From JAFLTL01 sp964389525 (GTDB taxonomy: Bacteria > Bacteroidota > Bacteroidia > Bacteroidales > Muribaculaceae): DNA of 64,000 nt. Position numbers and translations under genes: made by a program. Below are positions 53,409 through 61,376 of this stretch, piece by piece. The stretch is taken from contig CAYMEX010000002.1 of assembly GCA_964389525.1 (NCBI GenBank), positions 124,001-188,000 on the forward strand, given 5' to 3'. Positions within the stretch are counted from its first letter, which is position 1. Every line of letters starts with the position of its first letter. The notes below the pieces were generated by a model that was not told the origin of the DNA, did no database searches, and saw only the letters and a list, made by a program, of their open reading frames with translations.

Positions 53409-53786
53409 ATGACCAACGACGACATGCGGCGGCTGAGTGCCGCCACCGACGGACTTCCGGCCTACGAGTATCTTGCAAACAACATCGACACCATCGACGC
53501 AGCAGAACTCAGCCAGATCATCGACCTGCTCATGCAGGCCGACCTCAACGGACAGTTCTGTGTCAGCGCGGCCCGCTATCTTTCTGCCACAGACCCCGTG
53601 CGACACGCCGGGGCGATCGACACTCTTGTCAAAGGAGCCATCGAGCGCGACCGCGAACGCCGCTACATCGGCGACCTTCTCGAGAGTCTGTGGGGAAAAG
53701 ACTACAAAGAGCGCGCACAGCTGCTCACAGCTACCGACGACAACTTCCGCCGCATATACAAACGCGTCTTCCCCGACAGGCTCTGA
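53409..53786 (+). CDS. Conserved-looking hypothetical protein
   Basis: This 125-aa acidic, mostly helical protein (MTNDDMRRLSAATDGLPAYE start) has no signal, membrane segment or motif I recognise. It starts 24 bases after the nucleotidyltransferase and ends 22 bases before the cyclophilin gene, which fits an operon gene. Codon use resembles its neighbours. Confidence 0.7.
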   Translation: MTNDDMRRLSAATDGLPAYEYLANNIDTIDAAELSQIIDLLMQADLNGQFCVSAARYLSATDPVRHAGAIDTLVKGAIERDRERRYIGDLLESLWGKDYKERAQLLTATDDNFRRIYKRVFPDRL

Positions 53787-53808
53787 AATCTCCACATCAG
53801 CCACTGAA

Positions 53809-54693
53809 ATGAAATTCATAAAGCGACTTGGATTCCTGTGCCTCGCGATAACATCGCTCTCTGCCTGCACGGGCGGAGGCACAGGCAAATCAGGCAACGC
53901 CGATTCATCCGACATGACAACCCTTCAGTCCGATTCCACAACTTCAGGCGACATACTCGTCGACATAAAGACAACGCTTGGCGACATCCAGGTACGTCTC
54001 TTCGGCGACACGCCCGCCCACCGCGACAACTTCGCCAAACTCGCCGAAGAAGGCTACTACAACGGCACACTCTTCCACCGTGTCATCAACGATTTCATGG
54101 TGCAGGCAGGTGACCCCGACAGCCGCAACGCGCCGGCAGGCAAGATGCTCGGAGAGGGAGACCCCGGCTACACTCTCGCAGCCGAGATCGACTATCCGCG
54201 CCACTACCACAAGCGCGGATCGCTCGCCGCAGCACGCACCGGCGACAACATCAACCCCGAGCGTCGCTCGTCGGGATCGCAGTTCTATATCGTCACAGGC
54301 AAGGTCTTCAACGACTCGACCCTCACGCAGATGGAGCGCAACATGCAGATGCAGCAGGTGAGCACCATCTTCCAGCAGCTTGCACAGCAGCAGGCCGACA
54401 AGGTGAAGGAGCTGCGACGCAACCGCGATCAGGCCGGACTGCAGAAACTGCAGGAAGAGCTCATAGCACAGGCCGAGAAGAAAGCCGCCGAGAACCCGGC
54501 CGTTCTCTCCGAGCAGGCACGCCGTGACTACACCACTATCGGAGGCACACCGCATCTCGACGGAGCCTACACCGTGTTTGGCGAAGTCACCAAGGGCATG
54601 GACGTGGTCGACAGCATCCAGAAAGTCGAGACCGACTCCAACGACCGCCCCAAAGAGGATGTACGCATCATCTCCATGAGCGTTGTGAAATAA
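53809..54693 (+). CDS. Cyclophilin-type peptidyl-prolyl isomerase lipoprotein with a helical insert
   Basis: This 294-aa protein has a lipoprotein signal (MKFIKRLGFLCLAITSLSAC, Cys20), a Ser/Thr/Gly-rich linker, then a cyclophilin domain (TTLGDIQVRLFGDTPAHRDN, YYNGTLFHRVINDFMVQAGD, SGSQFYIVTGK). Between residues about 168 and 241 a Gln/Lys/Glu-rich helical, coiled-coil-like insert splits the fold before GGTPHLDGAYTVFGEV. It would assist folding of envelope proteins. The ATG at 53809 is the one carrying the signal; the longer frame upstream overlaps the previous gene. Confidence 0.88.
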   Translation: MKFIKRLGFLCLAITSLSACTGGGTGKSGNADSSDMTTLQSDSTTSGDILVDIKTTLGDIQVRLFGDTPAHRDNFAKLAEEGYYNGTLFHRVINDFMVQAGDPDSRNAPAGKMLGEGDPGYTLAAEIDYPRHYHKRGSLAAARTGDNINPERRSSGSQFYIVTGKVFNDSTLTQMERNMQMQQVSTIFQQLAQQQADKVKELRRNRDQAGLQKLQEELIAQAEKKAAENPAVLSEQARRDYTTIGGTPHLDGAYTVFGEVTKGMDVVDSIQKVETDSNDRPKEDVRIISMSVVK

Positions 54694-54700
54694 GACAGTC

Positions 54701-55930
54701 ATGCAGCAGATCAACCGCGCCACGCTTCCCAACGGCCTGCGCGTCATACACTCCTACGACAGTGCCACCACCATGGTGGCACTGTCTGTCATCTACGACG
54801 TAGGGGCGGCCGACGAGCAGCCACAACTGACGGGCATCGCCCATCTCATGGAGCATCTCATGTTCGGCGGCTCGGTCAACATCCCCTCGTTCGACCGCGA
54901 GATAGAACGCGCCGGAGGCACCGACAATGCCTGGACATCGCCCGATCTGACATGCTTCTACGACATCCTGCCCGCACACAACGCAGAGACCGCATTCTGG
55001 CTTGAGAGCGACCGCATGATTTCGCCCGCGTTCACACAGAAGACACTCGACGTGCAGAAAGGCGTCGTCATCGAGGAGTTCAAGCAGCAGTGCCTCAACC
55101 GCCCGTATGGCACACTCGGGCACCTGATCAGGTCAACGGCCTTCACCACACATCCCTACCGATGGCCCGTCATAGGCCTCACACCCGATCATGTAGCGGC
55201 CGCAACACTCCACGACGTCCGCGATTTCTACTTCAGCCACTACTCGCCGTCGCGCGCCGTACTCTCGGTCTGCGGAAACATCACATGGGACAAGACACTC
55301 GCTCTCGCCGAGAAATGGTTTGCCTCAATCCCCGACCGCGACACCATCGTGCGCGATCTGCCAGCCGAACCGCCGACCGAAGCACCACGGCATGCCACCA
55401 CATCGGGCGTCGTACCCTCGACACTATTATCAGTCAATTATCCGATGCCCGGACAGGACTCCCCCGACTACATCCCGGCCGACATCCTCTCCGACATTCT
55501 CGGCACAGGCACCTCGTCGGTGCTCTACGACCGACTCGTGCGCGCCACCGACATGTTCCACACCATCGACGCATCGATCGAAGGGAGCCGCGACCCCGGG
55601 CTCTTCCACATCAACGCCAAGCTGCGCGACGGTGTCTCACCCGACACGGCACTGGAAGCCATACACACCGAAGTCGGCCGCCTTGTCAGTGAAGGCGTCG
55701 ACGACGCAACACTGCAGCGCGCCATAAACCTCTTTGAGAGCGCACGCACCCTCGAAAACCTCGGATGCCTGCCGCGATGCCTCGACATGGCCCAGAACGA
55801 GATCTACCACCGCGACCCTGCCGACATCATGTCGCGCTATTTCGCACTCACGACGGCCGACATCGACCGTGCCGCCCGCCTCATACTCGATCCGCGTCGA
55901 GCCACCACCGTCACATTCACCCCCGCATGA
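54701..55930 (+). CDS. M16 family zinc peptidase
   Basis: This 409-aa protein has the inverted zinc motif HLMEH (His48, Glu51, His52) of the pitrilysin family and the glutamate ligand further on (GVVIEEFKQQ). No signal peptide is seen at the chosen ATG, so it may act in the cytosol, or pair with another subunit as some M16 proteins do. It lies 7 bases after the cyclophilin gene and ends the operon. Confidence 0.9.
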   Translation: MQQINRATLPNGLRVIHSYDSATTMVALSVIYDVGAADEQPQLTGIAHLMEHLMFGGSVNIPSFDREIERAGGTDNAWTSPDLTCFYDILPAHNAETAFWLESDRMISPAFTQKTLDVQKGVVIEEFKQQCLNRPYGTLGHLIRSTAFTTHPYRWPVIGLTPDHVAAATLHDVRDFYFSHYSPSRAVLSVCGNITWDKTLALAEKWFASIPDRDTIVRDLPAEPPTEAPRHATTSGVVPSTLLSVNYPMPGQDSPDYIPADILSDILGTGTSSVLYDRLVRATDMFHTIDASIEGSRDPGLFHINAKLRDGVSPDTALEAIHTEVGRLVSEGVDDATLQRAINLFESARTLENLGCLPRCLDMAQNEIYHRDPADIMSRYFALTTADIDRAARLILDPRRATTVTFTPA

Positions 55931-55977
55931 CCCCGCAAAAACACCGATAAAGATTTTTCAGCATATTTTTTCTGTTT

Positions 55978-56011
55978 TTGTTGGTTATCCTGAAAAAAAG
56001 TAGTTACTTTG
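55978..56011 (+). promoter_or_regulatory. Promoter of the rpmB operon
   Basis: TTGTTGG at 55978-55984 serves as the -33 box and TTACTTTG at 56004-56011 as the -7 box, with about 20 bases between. The second T-A of the -7 box is shifted by one relative to consensus. Confidence 0.5.
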
Positions 56012-56017
56012 CACCCT

Positions 56018-56140
56018 GATTAATGCGGAGCGTGCCGCGGAAAGCTCTCGGGAAGTGATGCGCCCGGGGCGATATGAGACCGGAACTCGCTTGCAGTGAT
56101 AGGAATAAGAAATTAAAACTGAAATACTTTTAAACCAGCC
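56018..56140 (+). promoter_or_regulatory. 5' leader of the rpmB operon
   Basis: About 120 transcribed bases precede rpmB and are GC-rich between 56026 and 56095 despite the AT-rich flanks, which suggests structure. It could bind a ribosomal protein for feedback control; no known motif is recognised. Confidence 0.3.
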
Positions 56141-56398
56141 ATGTCAAAGATTTGTCAGATTACAGGCAAGAAAGCGATGACCGGCAACAACGTATCGCAC
56201 TCGAAGCGTCGCACAAAGCGCCGTTTCCACGTGAACATCTTTACCAAGAAATTCTATTGGGTAGAGCAAGACGCGTGGATCCTTCTCACTCTCACCGCCG
56301 CAGGCCTGCGCACCATCAACAAACTCGGTCTCGATGCCGCTATTCGTCAGGCAGCCGAGAAGGGATATCTCACTGAAATCAAATATCTCGAATACTGA
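56141..56398 (+). CDS. rpmB: 50S ribosomal protein L28
   Basis: This 85-aa protein starts MSKICQITGKKAMTGNNVSH and has the SKRRTKRRFHVN segment of L28. L28 is a component of the large ribosomal subunit. It is the first gene of a short operon with rpmG, 7 bases before it. Confidence 0.96.
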   Translation: MSKICQITGKKAMTGNNVSHSKRRTKRRFHVNIFTKKFYWVEQDAWILLTLTAAGLRTINKLGLDAAIRQAAEKGYLTEIKYLEY

Positions 56399-56405
56399 TT
56401 AAGTC

Positions 56406-56594
56406 ATGGCAAAGAAAGCTAAAGGAAACCGCGTGCAGGTTATTCTTGAATGCACTGAGCATAAAGCAAGCGGAATGCCCGGTACATCCCGCTACATCAC
56501 AACCAAGAACCGCAAGAACACGACCGAGCGTCTGGAGTTGAAAAAATACAATCCTATCCTCAAGAAGGTCACTGTTCACAAGGAGATCAAATAA
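56406..56594 (+). CDS. rpmG: 50S ribosomal protein L33
   Basis: This 62-aa basic protein (MAKKAKGNRVQVILECTEHK start) matches L33, with YITTKNRKNTTERLELKKYN and the PILKKVTVHKE end. Only one cysteine is visible (LECTEHK), so it is of the cysteine-poor, zinc-free type. It lies between rpmB and the DUF4295 gene. Confidence 0.96.
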   Translation: MAKKAKGNRVQVILECTEHKASGMPGTSRYITTKNRKNTTERLELKKYNPILKKVTVHKEIK

Positions 56595-56622
56595 TCCCGT
56601 AACACCCTTTATTTCTTAAGAT

Positions 56623-56775
56623 ATGGCAAAGAAAACCGTTGCCTCGCTCCAAAAGGGTGAAGGCCGTACATACAGCAAAGTTATACGCATGATCAAGTCT
56701 CCGAAAACTGGAGCTTACACTTTCAAGGAAGACATGGTGCCCAACGAGGCAGTTAAAGAACTCCTTGCGAAGTAA
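56623..56775 (+). CDS. DUF4295 family small protein
   Basis: This 50-aa basic protein (MAKKTVASLQKGEGRTYSKV, then KSPKTGAYTFKEDMVPNEAV and a short LLAK tail) is a DUF4295 (PF14128) member, a Bacteroidetes-specific family encoded next to L28 and L33. The close link and basic character suggest a ribosome-associated protein, which is an inference. It was found by reading the sequence, since it is only 153 bases long. Confidence 0.92.
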   Translation: MAKKTVASLQKGEGRTYSKVIRMIKSPKTGAYTFKEDMVPNEAVKELLAK

Positions 56776-56888
56776 ACACCGGGGATCTGAAAACTCAAGG
56801 TCATACCCGATAAATCAACACGGACCGCGATGTGAACTCCAGTTCAGTCGCGGTTCGCTAATTTTATAAAACCTTTCTTTCAACAATC

Positions 56889-57434
56889 ATGGACGAAAAA
56901 GCTATGCAGCGCCGTCGCATATCGTCGATCTCCGACACCCTGCGCGACATGTTTGTCAACCAGCTCGCTCACGAGCTAAAGAACTTCTGTCTCTACAACA
57001 GCTTCGCTGTTTACTACAGCTGCAAGGGACTCGATAAACTCGGACAGTACTTCAAAGACCGCGCAAACGAGGAACTCGTGCACCAGGGCTGGATCATGGA
57101 CTACCTCACAACATGCGACGCAGTATTCTCATACCCCGTTATCTCGGCCAACGACATCGCACCCATCGACGATGACGTTACACCTTTCCGCCTCTCGATC
57201 GACCGCGAAATCGAGACAACCGAGATGATCAAGGACATTGCCCGACAGGCAGTAGCCGAAGGAGATTTCCTCACTCTCGCGTTCCTCAACGGCAACTACA
57301 ACTCCGCACGCCTCATACCCGAGCAGATCGAGGAAGAGTCGCTCTCGCGCACAGCCCTCGACATAATGCTCACCGAAGACAACATCCTCAAAAAAGAGGA
57401 GCGCATCTACGACCTCTCCACTTCCGGGAAATAA
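56889..57434 (+). CDS. Ferritin-like iron storage protein
   Basis: This 181-aa protein has the four-helix pattern of non-heme ferritins: helix A with QLAHELKNFCLYNSFAVYYS, helix B with RANEELVHQGWIMDYL, and later REIETTEMIKDIARQA and LNGNYNSARLIPEQIEEE. The acidic residues that bind iron at the diiron site appear present on helices A to C. It stands 113 bases after the DUF4295 gene; that gap has no clear promoter. A strong hairpin follows. Confidence 0.85.
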   Translation: MDEKAMQRRRISSISDTLRDMFVNQLAHELKNFCLYNSFAVYYSCKGLDKLGQYFKDRANEELVHQGWIMDYLTTCDAVFSYPVISANDIAPIDDDVTPFRLSIDREIETTEMIKDIARQAVAEGDFLTLAFLNGNYNSARLIPEQIEEESLSRTALDIMLTEDNILKKEERIYDLSTSGK

Positions 57435-57461
57435 CCCCTCCCGGACAACACAGTTCATACA

Positions 57462-57491
57462 ACTAAGGGCGTGCTGTTGCACGCCCTTAGT
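57462..57491. terminator. Strong hairpin after the ferritin gene, possible terminator
   Basis: ACTAAGGGCGTGC pairs perfectly with GCACGCCCTTAGT around a 4-base loop. The following T content (TCCGTTTAGT) is weak, so termination is likely but not certain. Confidence 0.65.
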
Positions 57492-57525
57492 CCGTTTAGT
57501 CAATACCATTAATCAGCACCGACTT

Positions 57526-57549
57526 GTAGGGGCGTGCGACAGTACGCCC
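57526..57549. repeat. Short dispersed repeat GTAGGGGCGTGCGA(A/C)AGTACG, copy 2
   Basis: It shares 20 of 21 bases with 9786-9806 and extends with CCC, so that GGGCGT and ACGCCC can pair. It lies between the ferritin gene and the convergent DUF4434 gene. Confidence 0.7.
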
Positions 57550-57573
57550 AAAATCCATTATAGTCCATTCCGA

Positions 57574-58650
57574 CTACTCCATCTCGAAATACTCCTTATA
57601 GCGGTCATAGAGATGCCCGGCCTGAATATAGGCCGACTGAGGACTCATAAAGTGCGAGAACTCAAACGTTATCGCCTTGTCGTAGCCCGCACGTTTGGCG
57701 GCCTCGAGCTTCAGACGCAGCTTATCGAATTTGATCGGAAGAAACTTGATAGGCATGTCGCGGTCAAATGACTCTGCATTGGTCCAGCACTGCATGCCGT
57801 ATTTGTCGGCAAGACGCTTGTTCACCTCAAAAAATGCGTCAAGCTCGTCATAATCGATATGGCCGTCCTGAAAAGCACACGCATCAACCACATCGTGTAT
57901 TCCGGCAAAGATCTCATCCCACTCCCGCTCATGCTCGGCAACCGACACAGCCTGCTCCTTTGTCAGCGCACCCGACCCGGCCCACACGGCTTTCTTACCG
58001 TCGATCCACGGAGAGATGAACGTAGGCAGACCGCCCGACACATCCTTGCACTGTTTACCCATATCATGGAAAGCGCCGATCACCCCCTTGGTGCTTCGGC
58101 TTATCTCGCCGCTGATATACCAGCCGCCGAAACTGTCCTTGTAGCGATCGCCATACATCTCCCACACCTCGTCGATGACATGCCGGTTGCTCTCGACCTC
58201 CACGCTCATGTCGCCGGTGTCCCAGTAGCGGCCCGAATCATACAGGCCGAAATAAAACTTCATGCCATACTTGCGGGCAAGCCGCAGATACATGTCGACA
58301 AGATCCACCGAAGGCATGTAGCATCCCTGTTTCAGCAGATATGGCGACGGATAGGTGATAAACTTCCTGTAGCCCGAACGTATCATTATCACCGTGTCGA
58401 TGCCGATAGCCTTCATGTTTCTGAAATCGGCGTCCCACTCACGCTCGCCCCAGTTCTGATGCGGTATGTCATGGGAAATTTCATCGATAAACGTTCCCGT
58501 TATTGGCAGGCCGTTGCTTTTAGGCACGATCAGCTTGCTTCCTGCCTCTTTAGCTTCAGCACGCGTGCACGATGTGGCGACGACGCCCGGCACCGCCACC
58601 GTCGAGGCGACAGCTGCGGCCGCCTTCTTCATAAATCCTCTTCTGTCCAT
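57574..58650 (-). CDS. DUF4434-type TIM-barrel protein with Tat-like signal
   Basis: This 358-aa protein starts at ATG 58650 with MDRRGFMKKAAAAVASTVAV, a twin-arginine (Tat) signal with RRxFMK, followed by a cysteine in VVATSC that could be lipidated. The rest matches the DUF4434 family (PF14488), a glycoside-hydrolase-like TIM barrel (ITGTFIDEISHDIPHQNWGE, FYFGLYDSGRYWDTGD). Glu residues in GGWYISGEIS could be catalytic, but the activity is unknown. The frame extends 12 codons upstream of the chosen start without supporting features. Confidence 0.8.
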   Translation of the reverse strand: MDRRGFMKKAAAAVASTVAVPGVVATSCTRAEAKEAGSKLIVPKSNGLPITGTFIDEISHDIPHQNWGEREWDADFRNMKAIGIDTVIMIRSGYRKFITYPSPYLLKQGCYMPSVDLVDMYLRLARKYGMKFYFGLYDSGRYWDTGDMSVEVESNRHVIDEVWEMYGDRYKDSFGGWYISGEISRSTKGVIGAFHDMGKQCKDVSGGLPTFISPWIDGKKAVWAGSGALTKEQAVSVAEHEREWDEIFAGIHDVVDACAFQDGHIDYDELDAFFEVNKRLADKYGMQCWTNAESFDRDMPIKFLPIKFDKLRLKLEAAKRAGYDKAITFEFSHFMSPQSAYIQAGHLYDRYKEYFEME

Positions 58651-58689
58651 TGCATTTTTTATGGTATTATTCTCCCCTTCTCCCACATT

Positions 58690-59166
58690 TCACCCCACGC
58701 ACGACATGAGAGCCTCGCGCCAGTCGTCGTCGATAGGTATGCTCCTCATGGTCTCCTTGCTGTAGGTCGCCATGACGGTGTGAGCCACACAGTTCACCAC
58801 ACCTGTATCGAGATTGACCACACGCTGCTCTATGACGAAACTTTTTTCCGAAACCGAGACAATGCCCGTAAGCACGCCGAGTCGGTCCTTCATGAATGCC
58901 TGAGCGTAAAACGACACATTGATGTTCACGATCACCACCCCCGGGTTGCTCCAGTTCATCTTGTCACCTCTCAGGTCTGAGAAAAACCGTGTCTTGGCAA
59001 GATCCATGAGCTGGAGATATGTCGTATTGTTCACATGCCCGAGCATGTCTATATCGGTAAACCGCAGCTGCGTGTCGGTGAGGTGCAGCATCGGGGCGGC
59101 AGCGGCAGGCACTTTCTTATTCTGCGATGCCGGTATGCGGTCGATTGCTTCTTTATATCTTTTCAT
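58690..59166 (-). CDS. Acyl-CoA thioesterase (4-hydroxybenzoyl-CoA thioesterase family)
   Basis: This 158-aa hotdog-fold protein has the motif FTDIDMLGHVNNTTYLQLMD, the 4HBT signature with the aspartate and the following His-Val-Asn-Asn. It probably hydrolyses acyl-CoA or acyl-ACP thioesters. The ATG at 59166 is preferred over the TTG three codons upstream. It is close to DUF721 and recF, forming a minus-strand run of small genes. Confidence 0.88.
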   Translation of the reverse strand: MKRYKEAIDRIPASQNKKVPAAAAPMLHLTDTQLRFTDIDMLGHVNNTTYLQLMDLAKTRFFSDLRGDKMNWSNPGVVIVNINVSFYAQAFMKDRLGVLTGIVSVSEKSFVIEQRVVNLDTGVVNCVAHTVMATYSKETMRSIPIDDDWREALMSCVG

Positions 59167-59171
59167 AATGA

Positions 59172-59462
59172 TCAATGAATGACAACGTCTTTTATAACAG
59201 TCTTTCCCGCAGCACTGTTTAGCGCCTCGGCAAGTTTCTCACGATGAAAGGTCAGTTCGTTTTTAAGCGCGGCGGAGGTCAGCACCACATGCAGTCTGTC
59301 GCCGTCGACCCAGCGGCGGCTCGTGTAGCGGTTGATGCCCGGACCAACAATCTCGGGCCAAAGCGAGCATATGAGCTGACGGTCGGCAAGACCGTCGAGA
59401 TCATTCTCCCGCAGCAGACGCTTCACGAGCGCACCCACCTGCTCAGGATCAGTCCGTTTCAT
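59172..59462 (-). CDS. DUF721 family protein (DciA-like)
   Basis: This 96-aa protein (MKRTDPEQVGALVKRLLREN start) has the DUF721 pattern SLWPEIVGPGINRYTSRRW and a basic helical end. Members such as DciA help load the replicative helicase where DnaC/DnaI is missing. The ATG at 59462 overlaps the recF stop by 4 bases, matching the usual recF-DUF721 order of Bacteroidetes. Confidence 0.85.
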   Translation of the reverse strand: MKRTDPEQVGALVKRLLRENDLDGLADRQLICSLWPEIVGPGINRYTSRRWVDGDRLHVVLTSAALKNELTFHREKLAEALNSAAGKTVIKDVVIH

Positions 59463-60565
59463 GCCTCTGTGATGTGAGGTGTGAACACTCCTTTTTCCAC
59501 ATGCCACATCGCACGCTCGCCGCCGCTCTCGCGCAGGATATTGTCGAGATGGTCGCGGTTGGTGTCGGTGATGAAGATCTGGCCGAATCTGTCGCTCTTC
59601 ACGATCTCGACTATGCGCTGCACACGCGTCGAGTCAAGTTTGTCAAATATATCGTCGAGCAGAAACAGAGGCTTCAGCCCGGTAGCGTCACGCAGGAAAT
59701 CATACTGCGCGAGCCTCATGCCGAGCGTGACGCTCTTGCACTGCCCCTGCGACGCCGAGCGACGTGCGTCGAGGCCGTCCACCGTTATGATAAGATCATC
59801 GCGGTGCGGACCCACCGACGTGTAGCCTACAGCCTCGTCATGCCGGCGCGATCCGTCGAGCAGCCTGACCAGATCAGGCTCCTCATTCTGATGCGACCGC
59901 AACGCCACTGCAGCAGTCTCACCCTCTCCGGCAATCGCCTCATAGTAGTGTGAGAGCAGCTCCGAGAATTTCGGCAGCCACTCGCGCCGTGTCTCGTAAA
60001 TACGTTTTGCCGCCAGCGACAGCGACATTTCTATGGCTTCATAGAGATGATGGTCGACGACATGGGCGCGCAGCAGCTTGTTGCGCTGTTCGAGCGACCT
60101 CCCGTAGCGTATCAGGGCATCGAGATAGGCCGCGTCGCTCTGCGAGATCACCATGTCCATGAGGCGGCGGCGCTCCTCTCCGGGACCCGTGATAAGCTCT
60201 ATGTCGCGCGGTGCGACCAGCACGGCCGGAAACACCCCGATATGCTGCGACAGACGCTCATACTCCTTCCCCTTGCGCTTTATCACCTTACGTTTCCCGC
60301 GGTTCATGCCGGCGCTCACCTCCTCGTCGGTGCCGTGGCGCTCATATTTCCCGTGCAGCGAAAAGAAGTCCGATCCGCGCCGCATCACGCCCTGATCGGT
60401 CAGTCCTGTAAAACTCTTGCAGAAGCTCAGGAAATATATGGCATCAAGCAGATTGCTCTTGCCCATGCCGTTGTTGCCAAGCAGACCGTTGACACCACGG
60501 CTGAACTCCAGCCGCGCGTCGGCTATATTTTTGAAATTTGTGATCGAGAGCGATTTAAGATACAT
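59459..60565 (-). CDS. recF: DNA replication and repair protein RecF
   Basis: This 368-aa SMC-like ATPase has Walker A GNNGMGKS at residues 30-37, the D-loop/Walker B region LKPLFLLDDIFDKLDSTRV and the RecF signature SQGQCKSVTLGMRLAQ. It loads RecA on gapped DNA. The gene is not next to dnaA or dnaN here. It ends in DUF721 with a 4-base overlap. Confidence 0.95.
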   Translation of the reverse strand: MYLKSLSITNFKNIADARLEFSRGVNGLLGNNGMGKSNLLDAIYFLSFCKSFTGLTDQGVMRRGSDFFSLHGKYERHGTDEEVSAGMNRGKRKVIKRKGKEYERLSQHIGVFPAVLVAPRDIELITGPGEERRRLMDMVISQSDAAYLDALIRYGRSLEQRNKLLRAHVVDHHLYEAIEMSLSLAAKRIYETRREWLPKFSELLSHYYEAIAGEGETAAVALRSHQNEEPDLVRLLDGSRRHDEAVGYTSVGPHRDDLIITVDGLDARRSASQGQCKSVTLGMRLAQYDFLRDATGLKPLFLLDDIFDKLDSTRVQRIVEIVKSDRFGQIFITDTNRDHLDNILRESGGERAMWHVEKGVFTPHITEA

Positions 60566-60594
60566 CCGCTATTACTATAAAAAAGTTGTAACCC

Positions 60595-61191
60595 TTATTT
60601 CCCGTATTCCTCGAGATAGGTCTCACAGGCAAGCACAAGCTCCTCATACCATTCGCGGCCGAATCTGCGGGTAAGTGGTCCCTCAAGAAACTGGTAAAGC
60701 CTCATACCGATCTTCTTTCCGTTCTCCTCTGCCGGACGGCATATGCTCCAGCGGTGATAGTTGACGGCCGTGAAAGTCGGATACTCGGTGAGACGGAGAG
60801 GGTATAGAGCGCACGACACCGGCTTCTCCACATCGGTCTCACCAAGCCTCTGCGCCTTCTCGATCGCGCACAGACACATGCCGTTTTCTCCGCGGCACGT
60901 GAACGCGCAGTCGCGTCCGTCGACAATCGTAGTCACGAGATCGCCCTCGCTGTCCACGTAGCCGCATCCGCATTTCTCGACCTCTTTGATCCCGTCGGGC
61001 AGCATATGGCGTTTCACCACAGGCAAAGCCCTTTCTATCTCTTTCACCTCTTCTTCGGTCACCGGTGCTCCGGCATCACCCTCTATGCAGCACTCTCCTT
61101 TGCACGCTTCCAGATCGCAGCAGAAAAACCGTTCTGCCAGATCAAGCGACACAAGTGCGTTTCCTATTTGCAACATGACTTCTTCCTCCAT
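60595..61191 (-). CDS. DUF3109 family cysteine-rich protein
   Basis: This 198-aa protein has the cysteine clusters of DUF3109 (PF11307): FFCCDLEACKGECCIEGD near the start, KCGCGYVDSEGD, DGRDCAFTC, and a final SICRP. These probably bind a metal or an iron-sulfur cluster. The function is unknown. It lies 29 bases upstream of recF on the same strand, and a MITE lies directly upstream of its start. Confidence 0.85.
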   Translation of the reverse strand: MEEEVMLQIGNALVSLDLAERFFCCDLEACKGECCIEGDAGAPVTEEEVKEIERALPVVKRHMLPDGIKEVEKCGCGYVDSEGDLVTTIVDGRDCAFTCRGENGMCLCAIEKAQRLGETDVEKPVSCALYPLRLTEYPTFTAVNYHRWSICRPAEENGKKIGMRLYQFLEGPLTRRFGREWYEELVLACETYLEEYGK

Positions 61192-61206
61192 TTTCTGAAA
61201 CTCTAA

Positions 61207-61369
61207 GAGTATGTTTACTTTTGGCTTATGTTAAGATTTAGGTGGTATTTTTGAGTCTGATTTGAGATTGAGAGAAGGAGTTATGGGGGTCCATAATGAC
61301 TGAACGAAAGCTCTGAAGCAGGCCGAAAAGACCACTGAAGATTTCATAAAATTAAAAGTAAACATACTC
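61207..61369. mobile_element. 163-bp MITE, copy 2
   Basis: The same terminal inverted repeats, internal TTATGG/CCATAA hairpin and length as copy 1 at 22454-22616, with a few internal substitutions. Flanked by TAA on both sides as the target duplication. It fills almost the entire gap between the DUF3109 and type IX plug genes. Confidence 0.88.
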
Positions 61370-61376
61370 TAAAACT

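Noticed and set aside
57859..58980. 373-codon plus-strand frame opposite the DUF4434 and thioesterase genes
   Set aside because: It spans two recognised minus-strand genes and has no family character.
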